This document shows positions 1-8,264 of a stretch of 22,961 nucleotides of DNA, one piece after another (within the stretch, counting starts at the first letter, position 1; every line of letters begins with the position of its first letter). The stretch comes from DATDAH01 sp036525535 (GTDB lineage Bacteria > Actinomycetota > Acidimicrobiia > Acidimicrobiales > DATDAH01): NCBI GenBank assembly GCA_036525535.1, contig DATDAH010000202.1, forward strand, positions 1 to 22,961, written 5' to 3'. Both the position numbers and the translations under genes were made by a program. Under the pieces are notes generated by a model. The model had not been told where the DNA came from. It did no database searches and saw nothing but the letters and a program-made list of their open reading frames with translations.

Positions 1-884
1 GAGTAGGTGTGACCGTGACGGAGGATGAACGTCGGGTCGGAGGCCAGCGCGGTGTGCACGGGCTCGCCCAGCACGACACCGCCGAGGGGCACGTAGCCGG
101 AGGTGACCCCCTTGGCGAACGTTATGAGGTCGGGACGGACCTCGTAGTGCTCGGCCCCGAACCAACGACCGAGGCGTCCGAAGGCACAGATGACTTCGTC
201 CAGGATCAGGAAGGCCCCATGGTCGTCGCACAAGCGTCGGAGTTGGGTCAGGTAGCCCTCGGGAGGGGGGAACACTCCCCCCGCCCCCTGGACCGGCTCG
301 CTGATGACGGCGGCCACCTCGTCGCCCCGTTCGGTGAAGAGCATGGCCATGGCCTCGATGTCGTCGCCGGCGACGTTCACCACATCGGGCAGAAGTTCGC
401 CGAACCCGGCCCGGTTGTCGGGGATGCCCTGGGCTGAGGTCCCGCCATAGGTCACGCCGTGGTAGCCCGCCGACCGGCTGACGATGAGCGTCCGCTCGGG
501 TCGACCCGCCTGGATGTGGGCCGCCTTGGCCAGCTTCATGGCGGTGTCGACGGCCTCCGAGCCGGAGCTGACCAGGAAGATCCGTGGGTCGTCCACCGGG
601 GCGAGGGCGGCAAGCCGTTCAGCGAGGGCGTCGGCCGGGCCGTTGGTGAACGGGTCGAAGCAGTGGTAGGCGTGCAGCGTCCTGACCTGGGCGGCGACGG
701 CGTCAGCCACCTCGGCCCGGCCATAGCCGACGTTGGCGAACCACAGGCTGGCCATGCCGTCGACGTACTCGTTGCCGTCCGCGTCCCAGACGAGAGCTCC
801 GTCGCCCCGGACGACGGTGACGAAGTGGTCCCGCGGCGCCGATGGCTTGGCGAACGGGTGCAACAGGGCAGGAAGGTCACTCAT
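1..884 (-). CDS. Class III PLP aminotransferase, C-terminus cut by window edge
   Basis: Predicted PLP-dependent transaminase of class III (the omega-amino acid, beta-alanine and taurine aminotransferase group). It would move an amino group, often from a terminal amine, to pyruvate or another keto acid in the cytoplasm. The first 294 residues are present. Visible motifs are SSGSEAVDTAMK (phosphate-binding loop), SRSAGYHGVTYG, SEPVQGAGGV, ILDEVICAFGR with D229 expected to bind the pyridine nitrogen, and FAKGVTSGYVPLG with K258 as the Schiff-base lysine. HGHTYS follows just before the edge. The ATG at 884 overlaps the stop of the acyl-CoA ligase as ATGA, with AAGGAG 11 bases upstream, so the two genes should be co-translated. 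Family assignment is firm; the substrate is not known. The last third lies outside the window. Confidence 0.9.
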   Translation of the reverse strand, partial: MSDLPALLHPFAKPSAPRDHFVTVVRGDGALVWDADGNEYVDGMASLWFANVGYGRAEVADAVAAQVRTLHAYHCFDPFTNGPADALAERLAALAPVDDPRIFLVSSGSEAVDTAMKLAKAAHIQAGRPERTLIVSRSAGYHGVTYGGTSAQGIPDNRAGFGELLPDVVNVAGDDIEAMAMLFTERGDEVAAVISEPVQGAGGVFPPPEGYLTQLRRLCDDHGAFLILDEVICAFGRLGRWFGAEHYEVRPDLITFAKGVTSGYVPLGGVVLGEPVHTALASDPTFILRHGHTY

Positions 885-2437
885 GAGGACGCGCGCTCCT
901 TCTCCTTGAGTTCGCGGCGCAGGATCTTGCCGCTCGGATTCTTCGGGATGGCCTCGATGAAGGCCACCTCGCGTACCTTCTTGTAGGGCGCGACCCGCTC
1001 GTCGACGTAGGCCATGACCTCGTCGGCCGACAGCGTCGCGCCCTCCCGAAGGACCACGAAGGCCTTCGGGATCTCGTCCATCCCGTTGCCGCTGTCCTTG
1101 GGGATGACGGCGGCGTCGGCGATGTCGGGATTCTCGATGAGGACGGCCTCCAACTCGGCCGGCGCGATCTGGTACCCCTTGTACTTGATCATCTCCTTGG
1201 CCCGGTCTCGGATGGTGACGAAGCCGTCCTCGTCGACGGTCACGATGTCGCCGGTGCGCAACCAGACGCCGTCGGCGTCGGTCAGCAGGCTCTCCTCGGT
1301 GGCGTCGGGGCGCTGGTAGTAGCCGGCCATGACCTGCGGGCCCTGGATGAGCAGCTCACCGGTCTCGCCGATGCCCAGCTCCTCCCCGGTAGCCAGGTCG
1401 ACCACCTTCTGGCGCGTGTCCGCAACGGGCGGCCCGACGGTGCCCGGCTTGTCGTGGCCGAGCAGGCTGATGTGGGTCACCGGGCTGGCCTCGGTCATGC
1501 CGTAGCCCTGGACGACCTCGACGTCGTAGTGCTCCGCCACCCGGCGGGCCACGTCGATCGGCAGGGGAGCCGCCCCCGACAGCACGTAGCGCACGCTGCT
1601 CAGGTCGGCGCCGAGCTGGTCACCCATGTTGGCCAAGGCCAACATGGCGGGCGGCACAAGGAAGAGGTTGGTGGCTCGGTGGCTCTGGGTGAGGTCCACG
1701 AAGCGCTGGGGGTCGAAGCCGGGCAGGACGACCTGCTTGGACCCGCTGGCCAGGCCGCAGAGCATCAGGACGGTCAGGCCGTAGATGTGGAAGAACGGCA
1801 GGAAGTCGATCATCACCGAGCCGTCCGGGATGAGGCCGGTCCCGCGGATCTGCTGCACGTTGCTCGTGATGTTGTGGTGGCTGAGCATGACTCCCTTGGG
1901 CGCTCCAGTGGTCCCGGAGGAGTAGGGGAGGGCGGCCAGGTCGCTCATCGGCTCGATGGTCACCGGGGCGGGGTCTCCGGCGGCGGTCGCCGCCAGATCC
2001 CAGACCTCGGCCGTGTGGTGGAAGCCGCCCTCGTCGCCCCACACCTCGCGGGTGGTGTCCTCGGTGACGTCGGCGACGAAGACGGCCTTGGGCGCGGAAT
2101 CGCCGAACTGGTGGGCGATCTCGCGTTCCTTGTAGAGCGGGTTCAGCGTGGTGACGGTGGCGCCGGCGATTAGGGCACCGTGGAAGGCGACGACCCACTC
2201 CGGCGAGTTGGGGGCGACGATGCCGACGCGGTCGCCCGGCTCGATCCCCTCGTCCTGCAGGGAGCGGGCCACGCCCCGCGAGGCCTCCCAGACCCGCGCG
2301 AACGTGTACTCGGCGTCGGTGATCCCGTCGACCAGGGCGATGCGCTCCGGCCAGGCCCCCGCCGCGTTCTCCAACAGCTCGCTGACAGCGAGCTCCGGGT
2401 ACGGCGCGAGTGACGGGCGGGGTGACACCTGGATCAT
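881..2437 (-). CDS. Acyl-CoA synthetase / 4-coumarate-CoA ligase-like AMP-binding enzyme
   Basis: A 518-residue ANL-superfamily ligase that activates a carboxylic acid with ATP to an acyl-adenylate and then forms the CoA thioester. Core motifs: YSSGTTGAPKG (172-182, P-loop), YGMTEASP (312-319), TGD (396-398), the hinge region with KEMIKYKGYQI (414-424), and PSGKILRREL near the C-terminus with K504 as the expected adenylation lysine. Length and order fit the 4-coumarate/fatty-acyl ligase group. The frame stays open well upstream, but ATG at 2437 is chosen because it gives a normal family N-terminus and has TACGAT 7 bases before it. The gene overlaps the aminotransferase by 4 bases. Together they could convert an amino acid or aromatic acid derived from one to a CoA ester, but that substrate link is inference. 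Confidence 0.93.
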   Translation of the reverse strand: MIQVSPRPSLAPYPELAVSELLENAAGAWPERIALVDGITDAEYTFARVWEASRGVARSLQDEGIEPGDRVGIVAPNSPEWVVAFHGALIAGATVTTLNPLYKEREIAHQFGDSAPKAVFVADVTEDTTREVWGDEGGFHHTAEVWDLAATAAGDPAPVTIEPMSDLAALPYSSGTTGAPKGVMLSHHNITSNVQQIRGTGLIPDGSVMIDFLPFFHIYGLTVLMLCGLASGSKQVVLPGFDPQRFVDLTQSHRATNLFLVPPAMLALANMGDQLGADLSSVRYVLSGAAPLPIDVARRVAEHYDVEVVQGYGMTEASPVTHISLLGHDKPGTVGPPVADTRQKVVDLATGEELGIGETGELLIQGPQVMAGYYQRPDATEESLLTDADGVWLRTGDIVTVDEDGFVTIRDRAKEMIKYKGYQIAPAELEAVLIENPDIADAAVIPKDSGNGMDEIPKAFVVLREGATLSADEVMAYVDERVAPYKKVREVAFIEAIPKNPSGKILRRELKEKERASS

Positions 2438-2444
2438 GGCCCGG

Positions 2445-2450
2445 ATCGTA
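2445..2450 (-). promoter_or_regulatory. -10 box TACGAT of the acyl-CoA ligase operon
   Basis: TACGAT on the minus strand is followed by 7 bases and the ATG at 2437, so transcription should begin at or next to the start codon. No Shine-Dalgarno sequence lies between. It fits the TANNNT spacing seen before other genes in the window. Confidence 0.55.
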
Positions 2451-2512
2451 GGAGGTGGCCGTGCGGCTCGCCGCGGGTGTCCCGTACCCTCAGGATCGGC
2501 TCTGCCGACCTG

Positions 2513-4762
2513 ATGCTGCTTACGTCCCGCACCCTGCTCGTCGCGCTTCTCGGCGTCGGCGCCCTTCTCACGCCATTCGGTGTCTCCGCAGCCGCGGCAC
2601 CGGCCCCGGAAGGCGCCGCCTACGAGGACGCGGATGCCTACCCGGATCCGCCCAGCCCGGCCGAGGCCACTCCGCTCGTCGAAGCCGGTCAGAACGAGGA
2701 CGCCAACTGGGTGCCGTTCCTGGGCGATCACGAGCTCTGGTGCACGAACGGCAACCCGGGCAACTCCGGCTGCATCGGGCACCACGGGTACCCGGCCCTC
2801 GACATCGGCATGCCCGTGGGCACCAGGGTCTACGCCTCGGGGCCCGGCCGCATCGCCGTGGCCGGTTCGGCCGGAGACGCGCGCGGCACCTACGTCGACA
2901 TCCGGCACGACGACGGCATCCACTCCCGCTACTACCACTTGTCCGCCGAGCTCGTGACCGTCGGTCAGCGGGTGGAGCGGGGGACGCTCATCGGCCGGTC
3001 GGGCAGGTCCGGCCAGACCACCTCGCCGCACCTCCACTACGAGGAGCGGACGGCTGGCGGCGGCCAGAAGGACCCGGGCGTGATGTACGGGGTCTTCAAT
3101 GGGCGCCTCCTCGCCTACCCGAACGTGAGCGGCCATACGTCGTGGTGGTCCACCCCCTACGGGACGCGCATCCGCAACGACAGCTTCGCCGTGGACAACA
3201 CCAGCCTCTACTGGGGCGGTCCCGGTGTCGCCACCGGCGACGTCAATGGCGACGGCGTGGACGACGTGATCACCGGGATCCCTGGGGAGGACACGGGCAA
3301 CGCCATCGACAGTGGCGGCGCTTTCGTGCTCTACGGCGCCGGCCCTGAGGGGGCTGGGGTAAGCGACGCCGGCGCTGAGCGGATCTTCCAGGGCTATCCC
3401 GCGGGCACACCCGTGCCGGGCGTCCAGCAGAGCAACGAGGTGTTCGGCGCCGCCGTGGCCACGGGCGACTTCGACGGCGACGGGTTCGACGACGTGACCG
3501 TCGGCGCGCCGGCCGCCACGATCGACGGGGCGAGAGCCGCCGGCGAGGTGATCGTGGTCCAGGGCTCGGCCGAGGGCCTGCTACCTCATCCCCGGGGCCG
3601 GCAACTGGCAGGGGTTCGCAGTGAGAGTGGAGACCAGTTCGGGGCGTCCCTGGCCACGGGCGACTTCGACGGCGACGGCTTCGACGACCTGGCTGTCGGC
3701 GCGCCGGGCGAGGACGTGACCGGCGTAGCCGTGGCCGGCGCGGTGACGGTGTTCAGCGGATCTCTCACCGGGCTCAGCACGGCTGGCCGAGAGCTGACTT
3801 CGGCGACGAGCGGCGTCGGCCCGGTCGCCGGTGATGCCGAGGCGGGCGATCGCCTTGGAGTGGCTCTGGCCGCCGGCGACGCCAACGGCGACCTGATCGA
3901 CGATCTCGCCGTCGGCATCCCCGGCGAGGACACGCCCGATGTGGGCTTCCCGGTCAGCAGGGACACCGGCTCGGTCCTGATCCTCCGGGGCCGAGCCGCC
4001 ACCGGCACCCGCCCGGGCCTGCGCGGGGAAGGCAGCGCCGAATTCGGTGCCGACACGCCGATGGTTGCCGGGGACGGCCGCGCGGGTGACCAGATGGGTA
4101 TCACGCTGGCCATGGGTGACGTGCAGGGCGACGGCTTCGCCGACGTCGTGGTCGGCGCCGTCGGGCAGGACGTCGCAGGGGCAACCGACGCCGGGGCTCT
4201 GTACGTCCTGAGGGGTTCGGCCCAGGGCATCGGTCCGGCCGGGAGTCGCTACCTCCACGCGGACTCGGCGGATGTGGCCGGAGCGGCCCAGCCAGGGGAC
4301 CGGCTCGGCTCCGGCCTGGCGCTCGGGGATCTGGACGACGACGGCGTCGCCGACCTCCTCGTCGGCATCGCCGGCCAGGCGGTCGGGGCCGCCTCCCGGA
4401 CCGGAGCGGTGCTGGCTCTCTACGGCGGCCCGTCGGGACTGACGGGTGTCCGTAGCCGCCAGTTCCACGCCGGCACGGCCACGACCGGGCTGGCCGACAA
4501 GGTCGAGGCGCTCGATGTGTTCGGCGCGTCGGTGGCCATCGGCGACCTGGACGGCAACCGCTACGGCGACCTCGTCATCGGCGTGCCCGGCGAGGACCAC
4601 CCGCGAGCGGCGGACGCCGGGGCCGTGGTGCTGGCCTACGGCAGCGAGGGCGGAACCGTCGCGGCCGGGGGCCGGATGTTCCACGGCGCCAACGTCGGAT
4701 CGCAGAGTCAGCGGGAGCGGGGCGACCGTTGGGGCGGCCTGTTCCCGATCTATCTGCGCTGA
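2513..4762 (+). CDS. Secreted M23 (LytM-type) peptidase fused to a seven-repeat FG-GAP propeller
   Basis: A 749-residue exported protein. The N-terminus reads as a Sec signal peptide: a short basic part, a hydrophobic run to about residue 25, then an Ala-rich cleavage region. Residues about 80-185 form an M23 zinc endopeptidase domain with HHGYPALDIG (90-99), RYYHLS (H142) and SPHLHYEE (HLH 173-175). M23 enzymes usually cut peptidoglycan cross-links or glycine-rich peptides. From residue about 240 there are seven FG-GAP repeats, each with a GDxxGDxxxD calcium-type loop whose first Asp is at 243, 319, 384, 456, 536, 606 and 678. This matches the seven blades of an integrin-alpha-like propeller. 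The start is uncertain: GTG at 2477 is in frame and adds 12 residues, and neither start has a clear ribosome site. The stop overlaps the convergent MpaB gene. Confidence 0.9.
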   Translation: MLLTSRTLLVALLGVGALLTPFGVSAAAAPAPEGAAYEDADAYPDPPSPAEATPLVEAGQNEDANWVPFLGDHELWCTNGNPGNSGCIGHHGYPALDIGMPVGTRVYASGPGRIAVAGSAGDARGTYVDIRHDDGIHSRYYHLSAELVTVGQRVERGTLIGRSGRSGQTTSPHLHYEERTAGGGQKDPGVMYGVFNGRLLAYPNVSGHTSWWSTPYGTRIRNDSFAVDNTSLYWGGPGVATGDVNGDGVDDVITGIPGEDTGNAIDSGGAFVLYGAGPEGAGVSDAGAERIFQGYPAGTPVPGVQQSNEVFGAAVATGDFDGDGFDDVTVGAPAATIDGARAAGEVIVVQGSAEGLLPHPRGRQLAGVRSESGDQFGASLATGDFDGDGFDDLAVGAPGEDVTGVAVAGAVTVFSGSLTGLSTAGRELTSATSGVGPVAGDAEAGDRLGVALAAGDANGDLIDDLAVGIPGEDTPDVGFPVSRDTGSVLILRGRAATGTRPGLRGEGSAEFGADTPMVAGDGRAGDQMGITLAMGDVQGDGFADVVVGAVGQDVAGATDAGALYVLRGSAQGIGPAGSRYLHADSADVAGAAQPGDRLGSGLALGDLDDDGVADLLVGIAGQAVGAASRTGAVLALYGGPSGLTGVRSRQFHAGTATTGLADKVEALDVFGASVAIGDLDGNRYGDLVIGVPGEDHPRAADAGAVVLAYGSEGGTVAAGGRMFHGANVGSQSQRERGDRWGGLFPIYLR
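3457..3678 (+). repeat. Exact 27-base direct repeat inside FG-GAP blades 2 and 3
   Basis: The 27 bases at 3457-3483 recur without change at 3652-3678, 195 bases (65 codons) later. They encode the ATGDFDGDG loop of two consecutive propeller blades, and the downstream bases also stay similar. The other five blades have diverged more. This suggests a recent blade duplication or gene conversion. Confidence 0.8.
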
Positions 4763-5517
4763 TCACCCGTCAACACCGCCTGGGGGATGCGGCGGACGGG
4801 GCGGGGGACCAGGGGTACGAGCCGCCGGGCCACGGCCGTGCCGGCGTCGAGCGCCAGGCGGTCCGAGGTCCGCCAACGGAACCCGTACTGGTCCCGGATG
4901 GCCGGAGGCAGGGTGCCCACGGTAAGGAAACGGGCCAGGGCGACGGGTGGCCCCGTGATCCACGGGAGGTCAGGGGCGAAGATCGACTCCGCCAGCCGGT
5001 GCGCTGTGGGGCTGACCTCGAGACCGGCCACGGTCTCGGCCCAATAGCGCTTGAAGGCCCGCCAGTCCGCGGGCTGGGCGGCCCGAGGGCAACCGAGGAC
5101 CTCAGCCACGTGCGTCGAGTCCTGGTAGTAGGACTCCTTCTCGTCCTCGCGCAGGCGGCCGTGGACGGCCTCGTACACCGTGACCGCCGTGTCGACCAGG
5201 GTGGCGTTGACCCAGCAGAGCAGTGCTGGGTCATTGGCGGCGTAGCCCGGACCCGTGACGTGGTCGTGGATGGTCCTGACCCGCCGGGCGACGGCCTCGG
5301 CCGCCGCGTCGGTGCCGAACACGATCGTGTAGGTCGCCTCCAGCGTCCCGCGCAGGCGGCGCAGCGGATCGCCCTCGAAGTCGCTGTGCTCGGCCACACC
5401 CGCCGCCACCTTCGGGTGGGCGAGCTGCAGGAGGAGTGCCCGACCGCCACCGAGCAGGATCGTCCCCTCGGCGTCGACCCGACGGATGACCGAGTCAGCA
5501 GCGAAGCGGCTGGCCAT
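4750..5517 (-). CDS. MpaB/DUF2236 family protein (oxygenase-like)
   Basis: A 255-residue protein of the MpaB-like DUF2236 family, common in actinobacteria and related to latex-clearing protein, whose studied members bind heme and cleave or oxidise hydrocarbons. The N-terminal block TILLGGGRALLLQLAHPKVA, then EHSDFEGDPLRRLRGT and TYTIVFG, is the family signature; the histidine in LQLAHP is a conserved position. WVNATLVDTAVTVYE and WRAFKRYWAE follow as expected. There is no signal peptide, so it is probably cytoplasmic. ATG at 5517 is preferred because TACCGT lies 6 bases before it; an in-frame ATG at 5571 would add 18 residues and would overlap the start codon of the divergent gene. The substrate is unknown. 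The 3' end overlaps the M23 gene by 13 bases. Confidence 0.82.
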   Translation of the reverse strand: MASRFAADSVIRRVDAEGTILLGGGRALLLQLAHPKVAAGVAEHSDFEGDPLRRLRGTLEATYTIVFGTDAAAEAVARRVRTIHDHVTGPGYAANDPALLCWVNATLVDTAVTVYEAVHGRLREDEKESYYQDSTHVAEVLGCPRAAQPADWRAFKRYWAETVAGLEVSPTAHRLAESIFAPDLPWITGPPVALARFLTVGTLPPAIRDQYGFRWRTSDRLALDAGTAVARRLVPLVPRPVRRIPQAVLTGDQRR

Positions 5518-5523
5518 GGCTCC

Positions 5524-5529
5524 ACGGTA
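5524..5529 (-). promoter_or_regulatory. -10 box TACCGT of the MpaB-like gene
   Basis: TACCGT on the minus strand, 6 bases before ATG 5517. It implies a leaderless transcript and helps select 5517 over the upstream ATG at 5571. Confidence 0.55.
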
Positions 5530-5555
5530 CGCGGCCAGGTGGCGACGGCGGTCGG

Positions 5556-5561
5556 TACCTT
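5556..5561 (+). promoter_or_regulatory. -10 box TACCTT of the HExxH gene
   Basis: TACCTT, 8 bases before ATG 5570, with no ribosome site between. It shares a 52-base divergent intergenic region with the MpaB-like promoter, so polymerases at the two promoters probably exclude each other. Confidence 0.55.
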
Positions 5562-5569
5562 GATCGGCC

Positions 5570-6901
5570 ATGGAGATGCCACCCGGGCCCCCGGTGTCCG
5601 GTCCGTCGGGACCGCCGCCCCTGGCTGAGGACCCGTCCGGGCCGGCGGACTCCTCCGACGAGTCGACGCTCTTCACGGACCGAGAGCGCGTTCTGGCCGG
5701 CGAAGCGGCGAACCGGCGACTGGTGGCGACCATCGCCGCCGTCGCCCTCGTGGTCGTCGCCGCAATGATCGGCGCGTTCCTGCTCACCCGTGACCATGGT
5801 GGCTCGGGCCCGGAGGCCCCCGACGAGGCGAACGCACCCCTCTCGGTGCCGACCGCGACCTCGGTTGCCGAGGAGCCGGTCGACGAGGCGGCGTTGGACA
5901 CGCTCATCCCCGACCTGCAGGCGTTCGTCGAGGAGGAGCGCGGTCTCGAGTTCCAGGAGGACATCGACCTCGAGATCTTGGACGATGACGCCTATGCCGA
6001 CCGGGCCGAGAGCGACTTCGCGGAGGACCTGGTGGACACCCGGGAGGACCTCGAGAACTCGGCCGCCGCGCTCCAGGCCGTCGGGCTGTGGCCGGCGGAA
6101 ACCGACCCCGTCGATGTTGTCAGCCAGTTCGCCGCTGTCGGCTCCCTCGGCTACTACGACCCGGCGACCGGTGCGATGGTGGTGCGGGGTTCAGCGGAAA
6201 CCCCGAACCTGCGCATCACCCTCGTCCACGAGCTCACCCACGCCCTCGAGGACCAGCACTTCGAGTTGGACCGCCCTGCATTGGACGACGCCTTCGACGA
6301 GTCCGGCCTCGCCTTCTCCGCCTTGGTCGAGGGCAGCGCCAGCCGGGTCGACGCCTCGTACTCGGCGACCCTGACCGACGACGAACGGGCGCAGGCGGAC
6401 GCCGAGCAACAGGCTCTCGTGGCCGGCATCGACCTCGACGCCTTCCCCGCCATCCTCCTCGCCCAGCAGCAGTTCATCTACGTCACCGGGACGGCCTTCG
6501 TCGAGAGCATCTTCGAGCAGGGCGGAAACGCGGCGATCGACCAGGCGCTGCGTCAGCCGCCGACGACCAGCGAGCAGATCCTCGAGCCCGACGACTGGCC
6601 CGACCGTGATGTCGTCGTCGACGTGCCCGTGCCCGAGGCCGATGAGGACGCCGTCGACGAAGGGGTGGTCGGCCAGTTCCTGCTCCATGTGCTCACCTCG
6701 ATCGACAGCGGCGCAGAGTCGACACCCGAATGGGACGGCGACAGCAGCGTGTTGTGGCGGGACGGCGAGTTGGCCTGCCTTCGCATGGCCATCGCCGGTG
6801 ATCTCGACGAGTTCGAGGACTCCCTGGGTCCCTGGGCCACGGAGGTGGGCGCCGACCTGTCCCGCGAGGGCAACGTCGTGATGGCGACCAGCTGCCGCTG
6901 A
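5570..6901 (+). CDS. Membrane-anchored HExxH metalloprotease-like protein
   Basis: A 443-residue protein I cannot assign to a named family. Residues 1-50 are a Pro/Ser/Asp-rich cytoplasmic tail ending in NRR; 51-73 form one transmembrane helix; the rest should be outside the membrane (positive-inside rule). The outer part has a very acidic stretch (about 84-165), then LVHELTHALEDQHF with H220, E221 and H224 of a zinc-type HExxH motif. FSALVEGSAS supplies E254, 30 residues on, a spacing that suits the third ligand of a gluzincin-type site. A cysteine pair (LACLRM and the C-terminal TSCR) could form a disulfide. Peptidase activity is inferred from the motif only. ATG 5570 is chosen from its -10 box spacing. 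Confidence 0.72.
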   Translation: MEMPPGPPVSGPSGPPPLAEDPSGPADSSDESTLFTDRERVLAGEAANRRLVATIAAVALVVVAAMIGAFLLTRDHGGSGPEAPDEANAPLSVPTATSVAEEPVDEAALDTLIPDLQAFVEEERGLEFQEDIDLEILDDDAYADRAESDFAEDLVDTREDLENSAAALQAVGLWPAETDPVDVVSQFAAVGSLGYYDPATGAMVVRGSAETPNLRITLVHELTHALEDQHFELDRPALDDAFDESGLAFSALVEGSASRVDASYSATLTDDERAQADAEQQALVAGIDLDAFPAILLAQQQFIYVTGTAFVESIFEQGGNAAIDQALRQPPTTSEQILEPDDWPDRDVVVDVPVPEADEDAVDEGVVGQFLLHVLTSIDSGAESTPEWDGDSSVLWRDGELACLRMAIAGDLDEFEDSLGPWATEVGADLSREGNVVMATSCR

Positions 6902-6917
6902 AGGACCCGGACCCGAC

Positions 6918-8264
6918 TCAGCCGAGCTGACCCAGCGCCTCGCTGTCGCCCACGGCGGTCTTGTCGGCGATCTGCTGCAGGAACGACTCGTCGGCGCCCG
7001 CCGCCTCCATCATCTGCTTCGGGTACGCCTTCATCGAATACCCCTCGGGCAGCAGGGGGGCGTCATCCACCTTGCGGGCCAAGACCTGCTCGATCACGGG
7101 TTCGAGCTCGCGGGCCTTCGCCATGCTGGCGGCCTCGTCGCGCTCCTTGAACTCGGGCAGGACCTCGGTCCCGAAGAGCTCGAGGCTGGCCATGATGTCC
7201 TCATGGCGGTTCTTCCCCGCCTGCATCACGAAGATGAGCTGGTCGACGCCCGCCTCCTCATAGCGGCGGAGGAACTCGCGGAGCTGGTCGGGTGTGCCGA
7301 CCGCGCCCCGTAGGCCCTCGCGCTCACCGGCGATGAGCTTGGCGCCGAGCGTCTCCTGCTCGGCCGCGATGGCCGCCTCGGGGGAGTAGCCCATCTCTTC
7401 GCGGCGCTCCAGGAACTCCTGCCACACGTCGGTCGTACCCGGCTGGTGCTCGCCGAAGATGTAGTAGTGGGCCAGCGAGTAGCCGAAGAAGTTGCCGCCC
7501 TCGAGCCCCATGGCCAGGGCCTCGGTTTCGTCCTTGGCGCACATCATCGGGGTCACGCAGGCGACGGACGGGTTGACGGCCTTCCCGACGGCCACCCCCT
7601 TGTCGGCCAGACGTTGCCGGTAGTCGCCGATCCACTGGCGGGCCTCCTCGGGGTCGATGAACGCGAAGGTCAGGGCACCGATGCCGAGCTCGGCGGCCAG
7701 CATGATCGTGTCCCGGCGCGAGCAGGCCACCCACAGGGGCGGGTGGGGCTTCTGGACGGGCTTGGGCACGACGTTGCGAGGCGGCATCGAGACATACGTG
7801 CCGTCGTGACCGGTGAAGGGGGTCTCGGTCATGCAGCGGACCGCGACTTGGAGACCTTCCAGCCACTGGTCTCGTTTGACCATGGGGTCGATGCGGAACC
7901 CGCCAAGCTCGGCTTCGGAGGAGGACTCGCCCGAGCCGAAGTCGACCCGACCGTTGGAGACGAGGTCGAGCATCGACACCCGCTCCGCGGTCCGGGCCGG
8001 ATGGTTGTAGCCAGGAGCGGTCTGGATGATCCCGTGGCCCAGGCGGATGTCCTTGGTCCGCTGGCTGGCCGCGGCGAGGAAGACCTCGGGGGCCGAGCTG
8101 TGGGAGTACTCCTCGAGGAAGTGGTGCTCGACCTCCCAGCAGTACTCGATGCCCAGCTTGTCGGCGAGCTCGACCTGGTCGAGGGCGTCCTGGATGAGCC
8201 GGCGTTCGCTGTCCTCGGTCCAGGGGCGGGGCAGCTGGTGCTCGTAGAAGATGCCGAACTTCAT
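6918..8264 (-). CDS. Luciferase-like (LLM) flavin-dependent monooxygenase
   Basis: A 448-residue member of the bacterial luciferase-like superfamily, which uses FMNH2 or F420 in a TIM barrel. The N-terminus MKFGIFYEHQLP, then IEYCWEVEHHFLEEYSHSSAPEVFLAA, IRLGHGI, ERVSMLDLVSNGRVDFGSGE and PPLWVACS are family hallmarks; the VEHHF block matches alkanal and hydrocarbon monooxygenase-like members. After the barrel there is an extra C-terminal arm of about 80 residues, so it is longer than the usual 330-380 residues. ATG 8264 overlaps the stop of the ferritin-like gene as ATGA and has GGAGG 7 bases upstream (8272-8276), so the two are an operon. The substrate is unknown; the partner diiron-like protein suggests a shared oxidative pathway. 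Confidence 0.9.
   Translation of the reverse strand: MKFGIFYEHQLPRPWTEDSERRLIQDALDQVELADKLGIEYCWEVEHHFLEEYSHSSAPEVFLAAASQRTKDIRLGHGIIQTAPGYNHPARTAERVSMLDLVSNGRVDFGSGESSSEAELGGFRIDPMVKRDQWLEGLQVAVRCMTETPFTGHDGTYVSMPPRNVVPKPVQKPHPPLWVACSRRDTIMLAAELGIGALTFAFIDPEEARQWIGDYRQRLADKGVAVGKAVNPSVACVTPMMCAKDETEALAMGLEGGNFFGYSLAHYYIFGEHQPGTTDVWQEFLERREEMGYSPEAAIAAEQETLGAKLIAGEREGLRGAVGTPDQLREFLRRYEEAGVDQLIFVMQAGKNRHEDIMASLELFGTEVLPEFKERDEAASMAKARELEPVIEQVLARKVDDAPLLPEGYSMKAYPKQMMEAAGADESFLQQIADKTAVGDSEALGQLG

Noticed and set aside
9..986. Plus-strand open frames over the aminotransferase gene
   Set aside because: The minus-strand translation carries every class III aminotransferase motif in order; the plus frames carry none.
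2438..3136. N-terminal extension of the acyl-CoA ligase by 233 residues
   Set aside because: It is antisense to the M23 gene, has no ligase similarity, and ATG 2437 gives the normal family length.
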